A DNA stretch of 64,000 nt from JAHIKV01 sp965195225 (GCA_965195225.1 CBDAFL010000308.1:1-64000), one strand, 5' to 3'. Counted from the first letter of the stretch, positions 50,515 through 59,212 are shown. Made by a program: numbers and translations. Notes: generated by a model not told the origin, from the letters alone.

Positions 50515-50543
50515 TTGCCTCGGCCCGGCTTATGCACTAGAAT
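50515..50543 (+). promoter_or_regulatory. Candidate metG promoter
   Basis: TTGCCT (50515-50520) and TAGAAT (50538-50543) with a 17-base spacer, 35 bases before the metG start. Confidence 0.5.
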
Positions 50544-50578
50544 ACCCCCCTTCGATAACCAATTCACGGAGCATAATC

Positions 50579-52612
50579 ATGCGGCGGATACTCGTTACCA
50601 GCGCTTTGCCATACGCAAACGGACACATCCACATCGGACATCTGGTCGAGTATTTGCAGACCGACATCTGGGTCCGCTTCCAAAAACTCCGTGGGCAAAG
50701 GTGCGTCTACATCTGCGCCGACGACACGCACGGCACCGCCATCATGATCCGCGCCAGACAGGAAGAGCTTGGCGAGGAAGAGCTGATCGCCCGGATGAAA
50801 AGGGCGCATATCGACGATTTCGCGGGCTTCGATATCGAGTTCGACCACTACGGCAGCACCAACAGCCAGGCGACGCGCGAGGTCTGCGGCGAGGTTTGGG
50901 CCGCGCTGCGCAAGGCCGAATTGATCGACGAGCGGGAAGTGACCCAGCTCTACGACGCCCAGGCTGGCACCTTCCTGGCCGATCGGTTTGTCAAGGGAAC
51001 CTGTCTGAAGTGCAATGCCCCGAACCAGTACGGCGATAGCTGCGACCGTTGCGGCGCGCATTACAGCCCGACCGACCTGATCGACCCGGTCAGTACGCTC
51101 TCAAACACAACGCCGGAGATTCGCACGGCCGACCACCTGTTCGTCAACATCGAAAAGCTGCACGGGTTCCTTGAAGATTGGACCCAAGGCGGAAAACACC
51201 TCCAGCCGGAAGTGGCCAACTATCTGAAGGGGCATTTCCTCTGCGAGCCGCTCCGCGATTGGGACGTCTCGCGGCCCGCGCCCTACTTCGGGTTCGAGAT
51301 TCCCGACAGTCCGGGCAACTACTGGTACGTTTGGTTCGACGCCCCGATCGGCTACGTCGGCTCGACCGTCGAGTGGTGCCGAAAGCATGACGAACGGTTC
51401 GACGATTGGTGGCGCTGCCCAGAAACCGAGATTCACCACTTCATCGGCAAGGACATAATCTATTTCCACACGTTGTTCTGGCCGGCGATGTTGAAGGCGA
51501 CCGACTTCAGCCTGCCAGAGAAAGTCCATATACACGGCTTTCTGACCGTCGGCGGCGAGAAGATGTCGAAGAGCAAGGGGACGTTCATCCGCGCCTCGAC
51601 CTATCTGGACCACCTCGACCCGGCTTACTTGCGATACTACTACGCATCGAAGCTCACCGCGCGGATGGACGACCTCGACTTGAACTTTGAGGAGTTCGTC
51701 ACCAAGGTGAACGCCGACATGGTCGGCAACATCGTAAATCTGGCCAGCCGCACCGCGCGGTTCGCCGGACAGACCGGGCTTTCGGCCGAATATCCAGACG
51801 ATGGCGGGATGTTCGACAAAGCCGCCGCCGATGGGCAGGCCATCGCCGAAGCCTACGAATCGGGCGACTTCGCCCGGGCAATTCGCATAATCATGGCCGC
51901 CGGAGACCGCGCCAATCAGTACGTCGAACAACAGGCGCCGTGGAAGCTCGCCAAAGACCCGACGGAGGCCGACCGGTTGCGCGACGTTTGCACGGTCGGA
52001 TTGAATCTGTTTCGCCAGTTGGCCGTCTATTTGGCCCCGGTCCTGCCTCGGTTGGCCCGGCAGACGGGCGAACTACTCGGCGATCATATCGTTTCTTGGG
52101 ATCAATCTCAAACACCGCTGCTGGGAATCGTAGTTAACAAGTTCGAGCATCTGATGCGGCGTGTCGATCCGCGGCAGGTCGAGGCAATGGTCGCCGCCAG
52201 TGCCGAACCGGCCGATGATGATTCACCGCCCGAAAGCGTTCCCTTCGACAACGACGCGTCGCTGCTGGCCGAACCGCTGGCCGAGATAATCGGTTTCGAC
52301 GAGTTCGCCAAGGTCGATCTCCGCGTGGCTCGGATACTCTCGGCCGAGGACGTGTCGGGGGCGAAAAAGCTGTTGAAGCTCACCCTCGGCCTCGGCGGCG
52401 AAAACCGACTGAACGTATTCGCCGGCATCAAGGGGGTTTACAAACCGGAAGAGCTGGTCGGCCGGCTGGTGATCTGCGCCGCCAATCTCACCCCGCGAAA
52501 GATGAAGTTTGGCACGAGCGACGGGATGATCGTCGCCGCCGGCGGCGGAGGCGGAGAGGTCTATCTGCTCTCTCCCGACCACGGCGCCAAACCGGGTCAG
52601 CGAGTGCATTGA
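50579..52612 (+). CDS. metG: Methionyl-tRNA synthetase
   Basis: Charges tRNA-Met. The catalytic domain has the HIGH motif in HIHIGHL, a zinc knuckle CLKCNAPNQYGDSCDRCG, WFDAPIGYVGS and the KMSKS motif starting at K328. An anticodon-binding helical domain follows, and the last 110 residues are the tRNA-binding OB fold (FDEFAKVDLRVARIL, GAKKLLKLTLGLG, FAGIKGVYKPEELVG) of the dimeric enzymes. Length 677 is normal. CACGGAGCATAATC precedes the ATG. Confidence 0.97.
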   Translation: MRRILVTSALPYANGHIHIGHLVEYLQTDIWVRFQKLRGQRCVYICADDTHGTAIMIRARQEELGEEELIARMKRAHIDDFAGFDIEFDHYGSTNSQATREVCGEVWAALRKAELIDEREVTQLYDAQAGTFLADRFVKGTCLKCNAPNQYGDSCDRCGAHYSPTDLIDPVSTLSNTTPEIRTADHLFVNIEKLHGFLEDWTQGGKHLQPEVANYLKGHFLCEPLRDWDVSRPAPYFGFEIPDSPGNYWYVWFDAPIGYVGSTVEWCRKHDERFDDWWRCPETEIHHFIGKDIIYFHTLFWPAMLKATDFSLPEKVHIHGFLTVGGEKMSKSKGTFIRASTYLDHLDPAYLRYYYASKLTARMDDLDLNFEEFVTKVNADMVGNIVNLASRTARFAGQTGLSAEYPDDGGMFDKAAADGQAIAEAYESGDFARAIRIIMAAGDRANQYVEQQAPWKLAKDPTEADRLRDVCTVGLNLFRQLAVYLAPVLPRLARQTGELLGDHIVSWDQSQTPLLGIVVNKFEHLMRRVDPRQVEAMVAASAEPADDDSPPESVPFDNDASLLAEPLAEIIGFDEFAKVDLRVARILSAEDVSGAKKLLKLTLGLGGENRLNVFAGIKGVYKPEELVGRLVICAANLTPRKMKFGTSDGMIVAAGGGGGEVYLLSPDHGAKPGQRVH

Positions 52613-52626
52613 GAATATGTAACCTT

Positions 52627-52649
52627 GTTCCCACGCTCTGCGTGGGAAC
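52627..52649. repeat. Palindromic repeat, family A
   Basis: GTTCCCACGC and GCGTGGGAAC arms just after metG. Confidence 0.8.
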
Positions 52650-52667
52650 ACGCTGCCCGGACGCTCT

Positions 52668-52757
52668 GAGGCTGTGAACTTTTGTAGGGTGCGTGAAACG
52701 CACCATGCACTACCGGTTGTGGTGCGTTTCACGCACCCTACGGAAATTCACAGCCTC
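52668..52757. repeat. Nested inverted repeat, family F
   Basis: Outer arms GAGGCTGTGAA/TTCACAGCCTC enclose the family F palindrome GGGTGCGTGAAACGCACC / GGTGCGTTTCACGCACCC (52684-52741). The arms of the inner element are themselves palindromic. Confidence 0.8.
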
Positions 52758-52816
52758 TCCGCGTCCGTTCAGTCGGAAAACGTCTGCTGCCCAAGAGAAT
52801 CCCGCAAAACCATATC

Positions 52817-52844
52817 TTGACGATCGTCTTTTGTGTGCTACAAT
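52817..52844 (+). promoter_or_regulatory. Promoter placing the RHH antitoxin on a leaderless transcript
   Basis: TTGACG (52817-52822) and TACAAT (52839-52844), 16-base spacer. Transcription would start at about 52851-52852, right at an in-frame ATG. Confidence 0.5.
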
Positions 52845-52851
52845 GTATTAC

Positions 52852-53073
52852 ATGAATATGAACACGATGACCGTCCGAATACCCGACGAGTTAAGGGCCG
52901 ATCTGCAGGAGATCAGTTCCCAACAGCATGTGCCCATGAGCGATCTTGTGCGAGAATCCATCCGTCGATATGTGGCCATCGAACGGTTTCGAGCGCTCCG
53001 TAAGAGAACGCTTCCCTTTGCCGAGGCACAAGGATTGTTGACCGACGAAGACGTCTTTCGGGCCATCTCATGA
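52852..53073 (+). CDS. Ribbon-helix-helix antitoxin
   Basis: A 73-residue protein with an RHH DNA-binding motif (MTVRIPDELRADLQEISSQQ, PMSDLVRESIRRYV) and a C-terminal toxin-binding tail. The frame extends upstream through the promoter, so the start must be at or after 52852; ATGs at 52852, 52858 and 52867 are possible, none with a ribosome binding site. Its stop overlaps the PIN toxin start (ATGA). Confidence 0.82.
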   Translation: MNMNTMTVRIPDELRADLQEISSQQHVPMSDLVRESIRRYVAIERFRALRKRTLPFAEAQGLLTDEDVFRAIS

Positions 53074-53471
53074 GGATTGTGCTGGACACCAACGTCATTG
53101 TGTCGGCCTTCGCCGCGCGAGGGCTGTGCGAATCGCTCTTCGAGTTGTGTCTCGGCAGCTACGAAATCCTGCTGAGCGAGACACTATTGGATGAGATTCG
53201 CCGAAATCTTGCCAAAAAATTGAAATTGGAGCGGCAGACTGTAGCGGATATAGAACGGTTGCTCCGGGAAAATGGATCGCTTATGGAGCCAGCCTCCGTT
53301 GCCACCGACGCTTGCCGCGACGCCGACGATTTGCACATCTTGGGGTTGGCAAAAATGGGCAAGGCCAAGTACCTCGTCACTGGCGATGATGATCTACTTA
53401 CAGTGAAGCGTATGGGACGATGTCGGATTGTCACCCCACGGCAGTTTTGGTCGCTTATGCGCCGGCAGTAG
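53070..53471 (+). CDS. PIN-family toxin (COG1569 type)
   Basis: A 133-residue PIN-domain ribonuclease of the group annotated as putative toxin components: MRIVLDTNVIVSAFAARG with Asp6, LSETLLDEI with the Glu, DADDLHILGLAKMGKAKYLVTGDDDLL with the paired Asp residues, and VTPRQFWSLM at the end. Translationally coupled to the RHH antitoxin. Intact. Confidence 0.88.
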   Translation: MRIVLDTNVIVSAFAARGLCESLFELCLGSYEILLSETLLDEIRRNLAKKLKLERQTVADIERLLRENGSLMEPASVATDACRDADDLHILGLAKMGKAKYLVTGDDDLLTVKRMGRCRIVTPRQFWSLMRRQ

Positions 53472-53584
53472 ATGAAGTAGGCCGGCTTGTATAAACCCGG
53501 CGCTCGTTGCCGCCGGGTCACGACCCGGCCTACGATCTTGCACGCGAATTCCAGCACAGCGGACGCGGAGAGGCCGGGCAGTGC

Positions 53585-53607
53585 GTTCCCACGCAGAGCG
53601 TGGGAAC
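53585..53607. repeat. Palindromic repeat, family A
   Basis: GTTCCCACGC and GCGTGGGAAC arms around AGA, between the PIN toxin and hsp20 genes, which converge here. A CCGGGTCA/TGACCCGG-type palindrome lies just before it. Confidence 0.8.
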
Positions 53608-53614
53608 GAGATAC

Positions 53615-54094
53615 TTACTTCACCTTCACCTCGATCCGCTTCTCGGTGGCCGGGGCGATCTTCGCCAAACGCAACGTCAACACGCCCTGGGTGTACTGGG
53701 CGTCGATGTTCTCGGTGTCCACGCCCTCGGGCAACGGTATCGTGCGATGGAACGATCCGTAGCGGGTCTCGCATTGGTGGAGGCCCTTCTCTTCGGTCTC
53801 GCTCGTATCCTTCTTCTCGCCGCGGAGTACGAGTTGATTGCCGGAGACCGAAACGTCGATATCCTTCGGGTCGATGCCCGGCAGTTCGGCCCGCACGGTA
53901 AGTTCCTTGTCGTTCTCGGTGACGTCGATGGCCGGCGTCCACTTATCCGAACCCCACGGGCGCCAATCCAGAGAACTTAGCGGTTCGCGCAGGAAAGAAT
54001 CGAACAGCCGATCGACTTCGCTCCGCAAGGCGAACAGCGGCGACATCTCGCCGGGCTGGCCTTCACCCTTGTTTCGCCAGTGAATAAAGCCCAT
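53615..54094 (-). CDS. Hsp20 family small heat shock protein
   Basis: ATP-independent chaperone of 159 residues. The alpha-crystallin domain runs from WTPAIDVTENDKELTVRAEL through IDVSVSGNQLVLRGEKK to GVLTLRLAKI, with the conserved ELPG and YGSFHRTIPLP segments. The C-terminal tail carries the acidic-basic KRIEVKVK ending but no clear IXI motif beyond IEV. AAAAGGAGC lies before the ATG. No CIRCE or other heat-shock element could be recognised upstream. Confidence 0.93.
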   Translation of the reverse strand: MGFIHWRNKGEGQPGEMSPLFALRSEVDRLFDSFLREPLSSLDWRPWGSDKWTPAIDVTENDKELTVRAELPGIDPKDIDVSVSGNQLVLRGEKKDTSETEEKGLHQCETRYGSFHRTIPLPEGVDTENIDAQYTQGVLTLRLAKIAPATEKRIEVKVK

Positions 54095-54531
54095 GGTTCG
54101 TTGCTCCTTTTTTGATGGTTGAACGTTGGCCCCCGGTGTATTCACCGAGGGCTAAATGGATATTGAATGTCAAATCCTACGCCAGACAGAAGTCGCATCC
54201 TGGAGCCGTTAATGGTTGCAGAATAATGACTTATGGTTTCGGGTACAAGTCTCCCGCGAACGGCACGATCTGCCAAATTGGCAGCCGCTGTTGTGGGATA
54301 CACGTCTATATACGGATATATACGTTGAAAAACACCCTGCTCGTTGGCCACGGCCGGCATTGGCTTCGTCCGTCAATATCAACATAACTTGTTTGTGGAG
54401 TTAGAGTTACGTAGAATTGGCCCAAACGCTTAGGCTGGCGTTGTGGACATATACCCCGGTCGGTATACTGGGGAGTTTGAGTTTATCTTAGCTGTGCTTC
54501 TGCCCAAGCCGATTATCCTTCCGAAGGTCTC
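54095..54531. other. Intergenic region between hsp20 and the fatty-acid cluster
   Basis: About 440 bases between divergent genes. Composition is lower in GC than the genes. No repeat-family member and no convincing gene; an open frame on the minus strand (54142-54360) has no binding site. Probably holds the promoters of both sides. Confidence 0.45.
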
Positions 54532-55029
54532 ATGCGTTTTTCGTTGATCGATCGCATCGTCGAACTTGAACCGGGTGTGCACGTCAAGGCGGTGAAAACG
54601 CTGACGATGGCGGAAGAGTATTTGGCCGACCACTTCCCCCATTTCCCTGTAATGCCCGGCGTGTTGATGCTCGAGGCGCTTACGCAGGCGGGGGCTTGGC
54701 TGGTGCGGGTCGGCGAAGACTTTGCCCATAGCATGGTGGTGCTCAAACAAGCCAACAACGTGAAATACGCTCAGTTCGTCGAGCCGGGCCAAACGCTGAC
54801 GGTCACAGCCGAGATTATGAAATTCGGCGAGGGAGAAGTAAAACTGAAAGGGCTGGGAACGGTCGACGGACGGCTTACCGTGAGTGCCCGGTTCACGCTG
54901 GCCTGCTACAATCTGGCCGACTCCGATCCGCAGCACGCCGAGACCGACACCGCTACCCGCCGGGATTTACGGAACCAACTGGCGTTGATATATCAGCCGC
55001 AAGTTGAAACCCCTACAACAACCACATAA
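54532..55029 (+). CDS. FabZ-like 3-hydroxyacyl-ACP dehydratase
   Basis: Hot-dog fold dehydratase of 165 residues that should remove water from 3-hydroxyacyl-ACP. The catalytic pair is His34 in DHFPHFPVMPGV and Glu48 in MLEALTQAGAWL, spaced as in FabZ. A 25-residue tail follows the core. First of four plus-strand genes for acyl-chain modification; the ketoreductase gene starts nine bases after its stop. Confidence 0.85.
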   Translation: MRFSLIDRIVELEPGVHVKAVKTLTMAEEYLADHFPHFPVMPGVLMLEALTQAGAWLVRVGEDFAHSMVVLKQANNVKYAQFVEPGQTLTVTAEIMKFGEGEVKLKGLGTVDGRLTVSARFTLACYNLADSDPQHAETDTATRRDLRNQLALIYQPQVETPTTTT

Positions 55030-55038
55030 CGGTTTTCC

Positions 55039-55791
55039 ATGCGATTTGAAGGCAAGACGGCGATTGTGACCGGCGGGAGCCGTGGCATCGGCCGCGCCTG
55101 CGTGGCGCGTCTGGCGGCGGAAGGCGCCAAGGTGGCGTTTGTTTACAACAGCAACCAGCAGGCCGCCGAATCGCTGCTGGAAGAATTGAAATCGGCCCCT
55201 GGCGAGGTCCGCGCATTGCAGGCCGACGTCCGCGATCTTGGGCGCGCTCATCAACTGGTCGACCCGCTGTTCGACGAGTGGGAGCGGATCGACGTATTGA
55301 TCAACTCGGCCGGAGTGGTCCGGGACGGTTTGCTGGGCGCGATGACCATCGATCAGTGGCGGGATGTGATCGAAACGAACCTTGGCGGCACGTTCAACTA
55401 TTGCCATGCGGTGACGCAGCCGATGATGATGGCCCGCCGGGGGAGCATCGTGAACCTGTCGAGCACGTCCGCCGAGTTCGCGTCCCGGGGACAGGTGAAC
55501 TACGCCGCCAGTAAGGGGGGCATCGACAGTCTGACCCGCGCCTTGGCCAAGGAGTTGGCACCGCGGAACGTGCGGGTGAACGCCATCGCACCGGGGATGA
55601 TCGAAACCGACATGAGCCAGGTGATCCGGGGCATCGCGGGCGACCAGATAAAGAAAATGATTCCGCTCAAACGCATCGGCCAACCCGAGGAGATTGCCTC
55701 CGTGGCGGCGTTCCTCGCCTCTGACGAGGCCGCTTACCTGACAGGTCAAGTGGTGCGGGTCGATGGCGGCTTGAGTTTGGGCGGCTATTGA
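55039..55791 (+). CDS. fabG: 3-oxoacyl-ACP reductase FabG-like
   Basis: Short-chain dehydrogenase of 250 residues: GGSRGIGRA cofactor loop (12-20), NSAG, N114, catalytic Ser, Tyr155 and Lys159 in YAASKGG, and APGMIETDM plus a C-terminal VDGGLSLGGY typical of FabG. Expected to reduce 3-oxoacyl-ACP with NADPH. Placed between two dehydratase genes and an ACP gene, which supports the acyl-ACP substrate. Confidence 0.88.
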   Translation: MRFEGKTAIVTGGSRGIGRACVARLAAEGAKVAFVYNSNQQAAESLLEELKSAPGEVRALQADVRDLGRAHQLVDPLFDEWERIDVLINSAGVVRDGLLGAMTIDQWRDVIETNLGGTFNYCHAVTQPMMMARRGSIVNLSSTSAEFASRGQVNYAASKGGIDSLTRALAKELAPRNVRVNAIAPGMIETDMSQVIRGIAGDQIKKMIPLKRIGQPEEIASVAAFLASDEAAYLTGQVVRVDGGLSLGGY

Positions 55792-55824
55792 AAGATTGGA
55801 AATTAGGGATTAAGGATTAGCATA

Positions 55825-55882
55825 TAGGGTGCGTGAAACGCATCATTGTTTTGACGGTGGCGGTGCGTTTCACGCACCTTAC
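55825..55882. repeat. Family F palindrome between fabG and the ACP gene
   Basis: GGGTGCGTGAAACGCATCA and GGTGCGTTTCACGCACC arms, as at 52684-52741. The ACP reading frame is open through it, but the ACP start lies after it. Confidence 0.75.
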
Positions 55883-55918
55883 AAAAACTACAATCGGTCC
55901 GTTTGGAGGTTCCGTTCA

Positions 55919-56311
55919 ATGCCAACGAAGGAAGAAGTCTTTGAGAAGATTCAGGCCGCCTTGGTCGACGCGCTGGGGGTCGATGAGGAAGACGTGATCC
56001 CGGAAGCCACGCTCGTCGGAGACCTGGGGGCGGAGTCGATCGACTTTCTGGACATCGTTTTCCGCTTGGAAAAGTCGTTCGACATCAAAATTCCCCGCGG
56101 CGAGTTGTTCCCCGAGGATATCCTCACCGACTCGAATTACATCCAGGAAGGCAAGGTCACCGAGGCCGGCCTGGCCGAGCTGCGCAAACGCATGCCGTTC
56201 GCCAATCTCGACCAGTTCGCCAAGAACCCGGCCGTGCAGGATTTCGGAAACCTCCTAACCGTGGCCGACATGTGCCGCTTCGTGGAAGGCAAAGTGGAAG
56301 TGACCGACTGA
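55919..56311 (+). CDS. Acyl carrier protein with C-terminal extension
   Basis: Carrier protein of 130 residues. The N-terminal 60 residues are a normal ACP helix bundle with the phosphopantetheine site Ser40 in LGAESIDFLDIVF. The C-terminal 60 (TEAGLAELRKRMPFANLDQF, TVADMCRFVEGKVE) make it longer than the 78-residue housekeeping ACP, as in specialised carrier proteins. GGAGGT eight bases before the ATG fixes the start. Confidence 0.88.
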   Translation: MPTKEEVFEKIQAALVDALGVDEEDVIPEATLVGDLGAESIDFLDIVFRLEKSFDIKIPRGELFPEDILTDSNYIQEGKVTEAGLAELRKRMPFANLDQFAKNPAVQDFGNLLTVADMCRFVEGKVEVTD

Positions 56312-56313
56312 TA

Positions 56314-56376
56314 GTGGTCAGTGGTTAGTGATTAGTGGTCAGTGGTCAGTGGTCAGTGGTCAGTGGTCAGTGGTCG
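56314..56376. repeat. Nine tandem copies of a 7-base unit (GTGGTCA)
   Basis: Seven-base repeat GTGGTCA, nine units with three variant ones, right after the ACP stop codon. AACTGATAACTGATAACTGA follows soon after as another short direct repeat. Confidence 0.9.
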
Positions 56377-56444
56377 GCTTTCAGAAATAATCTTTGGTTT
56401 CTGGTAATAAACTGATAACTGATAACTGAAAGCTGATAGCAGTT

Positions 56445-56972
56445 ATGCGATGGTACTGGATTGATCGGTTTGTCGAGTTCCACAGCGGAAAATCGGCCAA
56501 GGCGATTAAAAACGTCTCGCTGGCCGAGGACCACCTGCACGACCACTTCCCGTACTACCCGATGATCCCCAACTCGTTGGTGATCGAGGGGATGGCGCAG
56601 ACCGGCGGACTGTTGGTCTGCGAGCACGGTCATTTTCAAGAGAAGGTTGTGCTGGCCAAGATCCCGAAGGCCGTTTTCCATTGCGAGGCCACGCCCGGCG
56701 ACACCCTCGTTTACTCGGCAAAGATCGAGTACATCCGCGAGGAAGGGGCGATGGTATCGACCACCAGCCACAAGGGCGACGTGCTGCACGCCGAGGCGGA
56801 GATCGTCTTTGCCCATCTGAACGACCCCCGCCTGGGCAACTTCTTCGATCCCGCCACTTTTCTGCGGATGATGCGTCTATTGGGCGCGTTCGACGTGGGC
56901 GTGGCCGCCGACGGCAGCCGCCTCCAGCCCCCGGCGTGGCTGGCCGAGGCCATCGAGGGAAGCAAGACGTAG
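56445..56972 (+). CDS. Second FabZ-like dehydratase
   Basis: Hot-dog protein of 175 residues, related to the first dehydratase of this cluster. His34 in DHFPYYPMIPNS and Glu48 in VIEGMAQTGG are at the same positions, but the usual PG of the active-site loop is PN. A C-terminal extension (NFFDPATFLRMMRLLGAFDV) is unlike housekeeping FabZ. Two dehydratases, one reductase and one carrier protein without a ketosynthase form the cluster. Confidence 0.85.
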   Translation: MRWYWIDRFVEFHSGKSAKAIKNVSLAEDHLHDHFPYYPMIPNSLVIEGMAQTGGLLVCEHGHFQEKVVLAKIPKAVFHCEATPGDTLVYSAKIEYIREEGAMVSTTSHKGDVLHAEAEIVFAHLNDPRLGNFFDPATFLRMMRLLGAFDVGVAADGSRLQPPAWLAEAIEGSKT

Positions 56973-57221
56973 CTGCCCCAGGGCACTTCCAGGTGGTAGA
57001 ATGCGTTGTGCAATATCCATTGAACCCGTCTGGCAAGAGATTCTGGCCGTCACCCCCCATTTCCCCCTCGATTTGGCCGAAAAAATCGCATCTATCCCGC
57101 TGGGTCGGGGGGGGTAATTCGTTGTGTAGAGGGGTACAATCCTGCCCGATGGTGGTTTAAGATTGTGGTATGATTGTTTCGTTGGCTGGGTATCCAACTC
57201 CACAAATTACGGGAGATCAAA

Positions 57222-57854
57222 ATGAGTATTCGAATTTTGGTTTGCGACGACCACGAGGTCATTCGCACGGGGCTTGCCAGTCTTTTGGCGGGGACCGGCA
57301 TCGAGATCATCGGCGAGGCGACAAACGGCAAGGACGCCTTGCAGCTCGCACAGAAAGAAAAGCCGGACGTGATCCTGTTGGACATTCGCATGCCCGACAC
57401 TGACGGCTTGGCCACACTCGAAAAGCTTCGGGCGAAGGTGCCGGAAAGCAAGGTCGTGATGCTCTCGACCTACGACAATCCGACGTACGTTGCCCGGGCG
57501 GTTGCCTTGGGCGCGGCCGACTACGCCCTGAAAGGTTCTCCGCGCGATGATCTGATCGCTACGATCACGGCGGCGGCGGCCGGCGAATCGCCCAGCCCGC
57601 GCGGCGAGCTGAAAAAGGTTGCCAGCACGATGAAGATCCGCCAACTGATCGACGATGACGACGTCCCGTTGACCCAACGCGAAACCCAGGTGTTGCGCCA
57701 TGTGGCCCTCGGACTAAGCAACAAGGAGATCGGCAAGTCGTTGGAGATCAGCGTGGAGACGGTAAAGGAACACGTGCAAAACATCCTCCGCAAAATCGCC
57801 GTCAGCGACCGCACCCAGGCCGCGGTTTGGGCCGTGCGGAAAGGGTTGGTGTAA
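57222..57854 (+). CDS. NarL/LuxR-type response regulator
   Basis: Two-component response regulator of 210 residues. Receiver domain with D9, D10, phospho-acceptor Asp54 in ILLDIRMPDTDG, and the conserved Thr/Lys region (STYDN, LKGS). The C-terminal LuxR-type helix-turn-helix is LTQRETQVLRHVALGLSNKE through SVETVKEHVQNILRKI. GGGAGATCAA precedes the ATG. No histidine kinase is adjacent. Confidence 0.93.
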   Translation: MSIRILVCDDHEVIRTGLASLLAGTGIEIIGEATNGKDALQLAQKEKPDVILLDIRMPDTDGLATLEKLRAKVPESKVVMLSTYDNPTYVARAVALGAADYALKGSPRDDLIATITAAAAGESPSPRGELKKVASTMKIRQLIDDDDVPLTQRETQVLRHVALGLSNKEIGKSLEISVETVKEHVQNILRKIAVSDRTQAAVWAVRKGLV

Positions 57855-57865
57855 TGTTCACTCTC

Positions 57866-58003
57866 GTTCCCACGCTCCGCGTGGGAACGCACGAGTTGGG
57901 ATGTTCCACGTCCCCGAGCGTCATCTTTGTACGAGTTATCCGTGCCGCAACGTAGCGGGCGCGGAGCGTCCGAACAGTGTGTTCCCATGCAGAGCATGGG
58001 AAC
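57866..58003. repeat. Two family A palindromes
   Basis: Copies at 57866-57888 and 57981-58003 in opposite companion orientation, separated by about 90 bases, in the gap between the convergent regulator and recombinase genes. Confidence 0.8.
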
Positions 58004-58016
58004 AAGGCGATCCGCA

Positions 58017-58913
58017 CTATTTTTTTGCCCGGGGGTGTGCGCGCTGGTATACCTCGCGCAGCGCCGCGTTGCTGACGTGCGTGTAGATCTGCGTGGTGAC
58101 CAGACTTTTGTGCCCCAACAGTTCCTGTACGCTACGGATGTCAGCGCCCCGATCGAGCAGGTGCGTGGCGAAACTGTGGCGTAGCGAATGCGGGCTGGTG
58201 CGACTGTCCAGTCCGGTGATTTTCAGATACTTCTCCAACATCCGGGCAACGCTCCGCGTGGTCAGCCGGCGGCCGAACCTGTTGACGAATACCGGCGGCC
58301 CCTTTTCCCGAGGCGCCAGTTTCCGCACGCGCAGCCAGCGCTTTAGTGCATTGATGGCATACGAACCGACCGGCGCCAATCGTTCCCGTCGCCCCTTGCC
58401 GCGGACGCGGAGCAAGTAGGCCTGGAAATCCAGATCAGCGTCGTCCAGCCCCACCACCTCGCTGACCCGCAATCCGGCCGAATACATCGTCTCCAGAATC
58501 GCCCGATCGCGCAGTCCCATCGGTTCGTTTGGCGGCGGGGCGTCGAAGAGCCGGCCCAACTCCTCGGCCGTGAGAAAATGGGGTAACGAGCGCCCCTGAC
58601 GCGGAGTCCGCAGCGGTTTGGCCGGGTTCGTCTCGGCCCAACCTTCACGCTGACCAAAGCGGAAGAAACTTCGCAGCGTGGCGATGTGCCGGGCAATGCT
58701 GCTCTTCGCATAGCCCGAGTCGTGCAAGGCGGATACGTAACCCCGCAGATCGAAAACCGTGATCTCGCCGGACGAGGGTGGACTGCCGTCGCGGGCTTCG
58801 CTCAAATAGGCGGCCAACGCTTCAAGGTCTTCGCCGTAGCTCTTAACCGTGTGCGGCGAGGCATTGCGCTCGACGGCCAGATACTTCAGGAATCGGGCAA
58901 CGGCGGTTCGCAT
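58017..58913 (-). CDS. Tyrosine recombinase XerC/XerD
   Basis: Site-specific recombinase of 298 residues with the full catalytic set: R149, K173, H242, R245, H268 and Tyr277 (SAGLRVSE, HSLRHSFATHLL, LGHKSLVTTQIYTHV). Size and N-terminal SAM-like domain (LKYLAVERNASPHTVKSY) fit the chromosome-dimer-resolving Xer proteins rather than an integrase. XerC or XerD cannot be told apart with confidence. No dif site found nearby. Confidence 0.92.
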   Translation of the reverse strand: MRTAVARFLKYLAVERNASPHTVKSYGEDLEALAAYLSEARDGSPPSSGEITVFDLRGYVSALHDSGYAKSSIARHIATLRSFFRFGQREGWAETNPAKPLRTPRQGRSLPHFLTAEELGRLFDAPPPNEPMGLRDRAILETMYSAGLRVSEVVGLDDADLDFQAYLLRVRGKGRRERLAPVGSYAINALKRWLRVRKLAPREKGPPVFVNRFGRRLTTRSVARMLEKYLKITGLDSRTSPHSLRHSFATHLLDRGADIRSVQELLGHKSLVTTQIYTHVSNAALREVYQRAHPRAKK

Positions 58914-58917
58914 GGAA

Positions 58918-58990
58918 GGGATTAGGGATTAGGGATTGGGGATTAGGGATTAGAAGGCAAATCTTCCTAATCCCTAATCCCTAATCCCTA
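58918..58990. repeat. GGGATTA direct and inverted repeats
   Basis: A GGGATTA unit is repeated in the left half and its inverse TAATCCC in the right half, giving a long imperfect hairpin between the recombinase and the small gene to its right. Scattered GGGATTA units also lie near 8440 and 55805. Confidence 0.8.
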
Positions 58991-59212
58991 TGTCAACGGC
59001 ACACTGAAACGGGACGTGTTGACGAACTTCCGGCTCTCCTGGCGGATTTTCTGGCTCAGCACCGCGGCGTCGTACCAGGTGAAACTCAACTCCGGGTTGG
59101 AGGCGTAACGCCCGAGCGTGCGCAACGTCTCCGCGCGGTTCGCATCGTTATAAAGGAAGACGTATCGCTCCGTCCCTTTTACCAGCGCCAATACGTTGAT
59201 GTCCTGATTCAC
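58988..59212 (-). CDS. Small conserved-looking protein, unknown function
   Basis: A 74-residue protein (MNQDINVLALVKGTERYVFL, YNDANRAETLRTLGRYASNP, FTWYDAAVLSQKIRQESRK). It starts at GTG, ten bases after GAGGAG. The composition is protein-like and the binding site good. No signal peptide or helix long enough for a membrane. I do not recognise the family. It lies just upstream of the Xer gene on the same strand. Confidence 0.65.
   Translation of the reverse strand: MNQDINVLALVKGTERYVFLYNDANRAETLRTLGRYASNPELSFTWYDAAVLSQKIRQESRKFVNTSRFSVPLT

Noticed and set aside
54142..54360. A 72-codon minus-strand frame upstream of hsp20
   Set aside because: No binding site and it lies in an AT-richer region expected to hold promoters.
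58017..58913. Phage integrase or integron integrase
   Set aside because: Length, domain layout and lack of phage genes, attC sites or the extra integron helix favour a housekeeping Xer recombinase.
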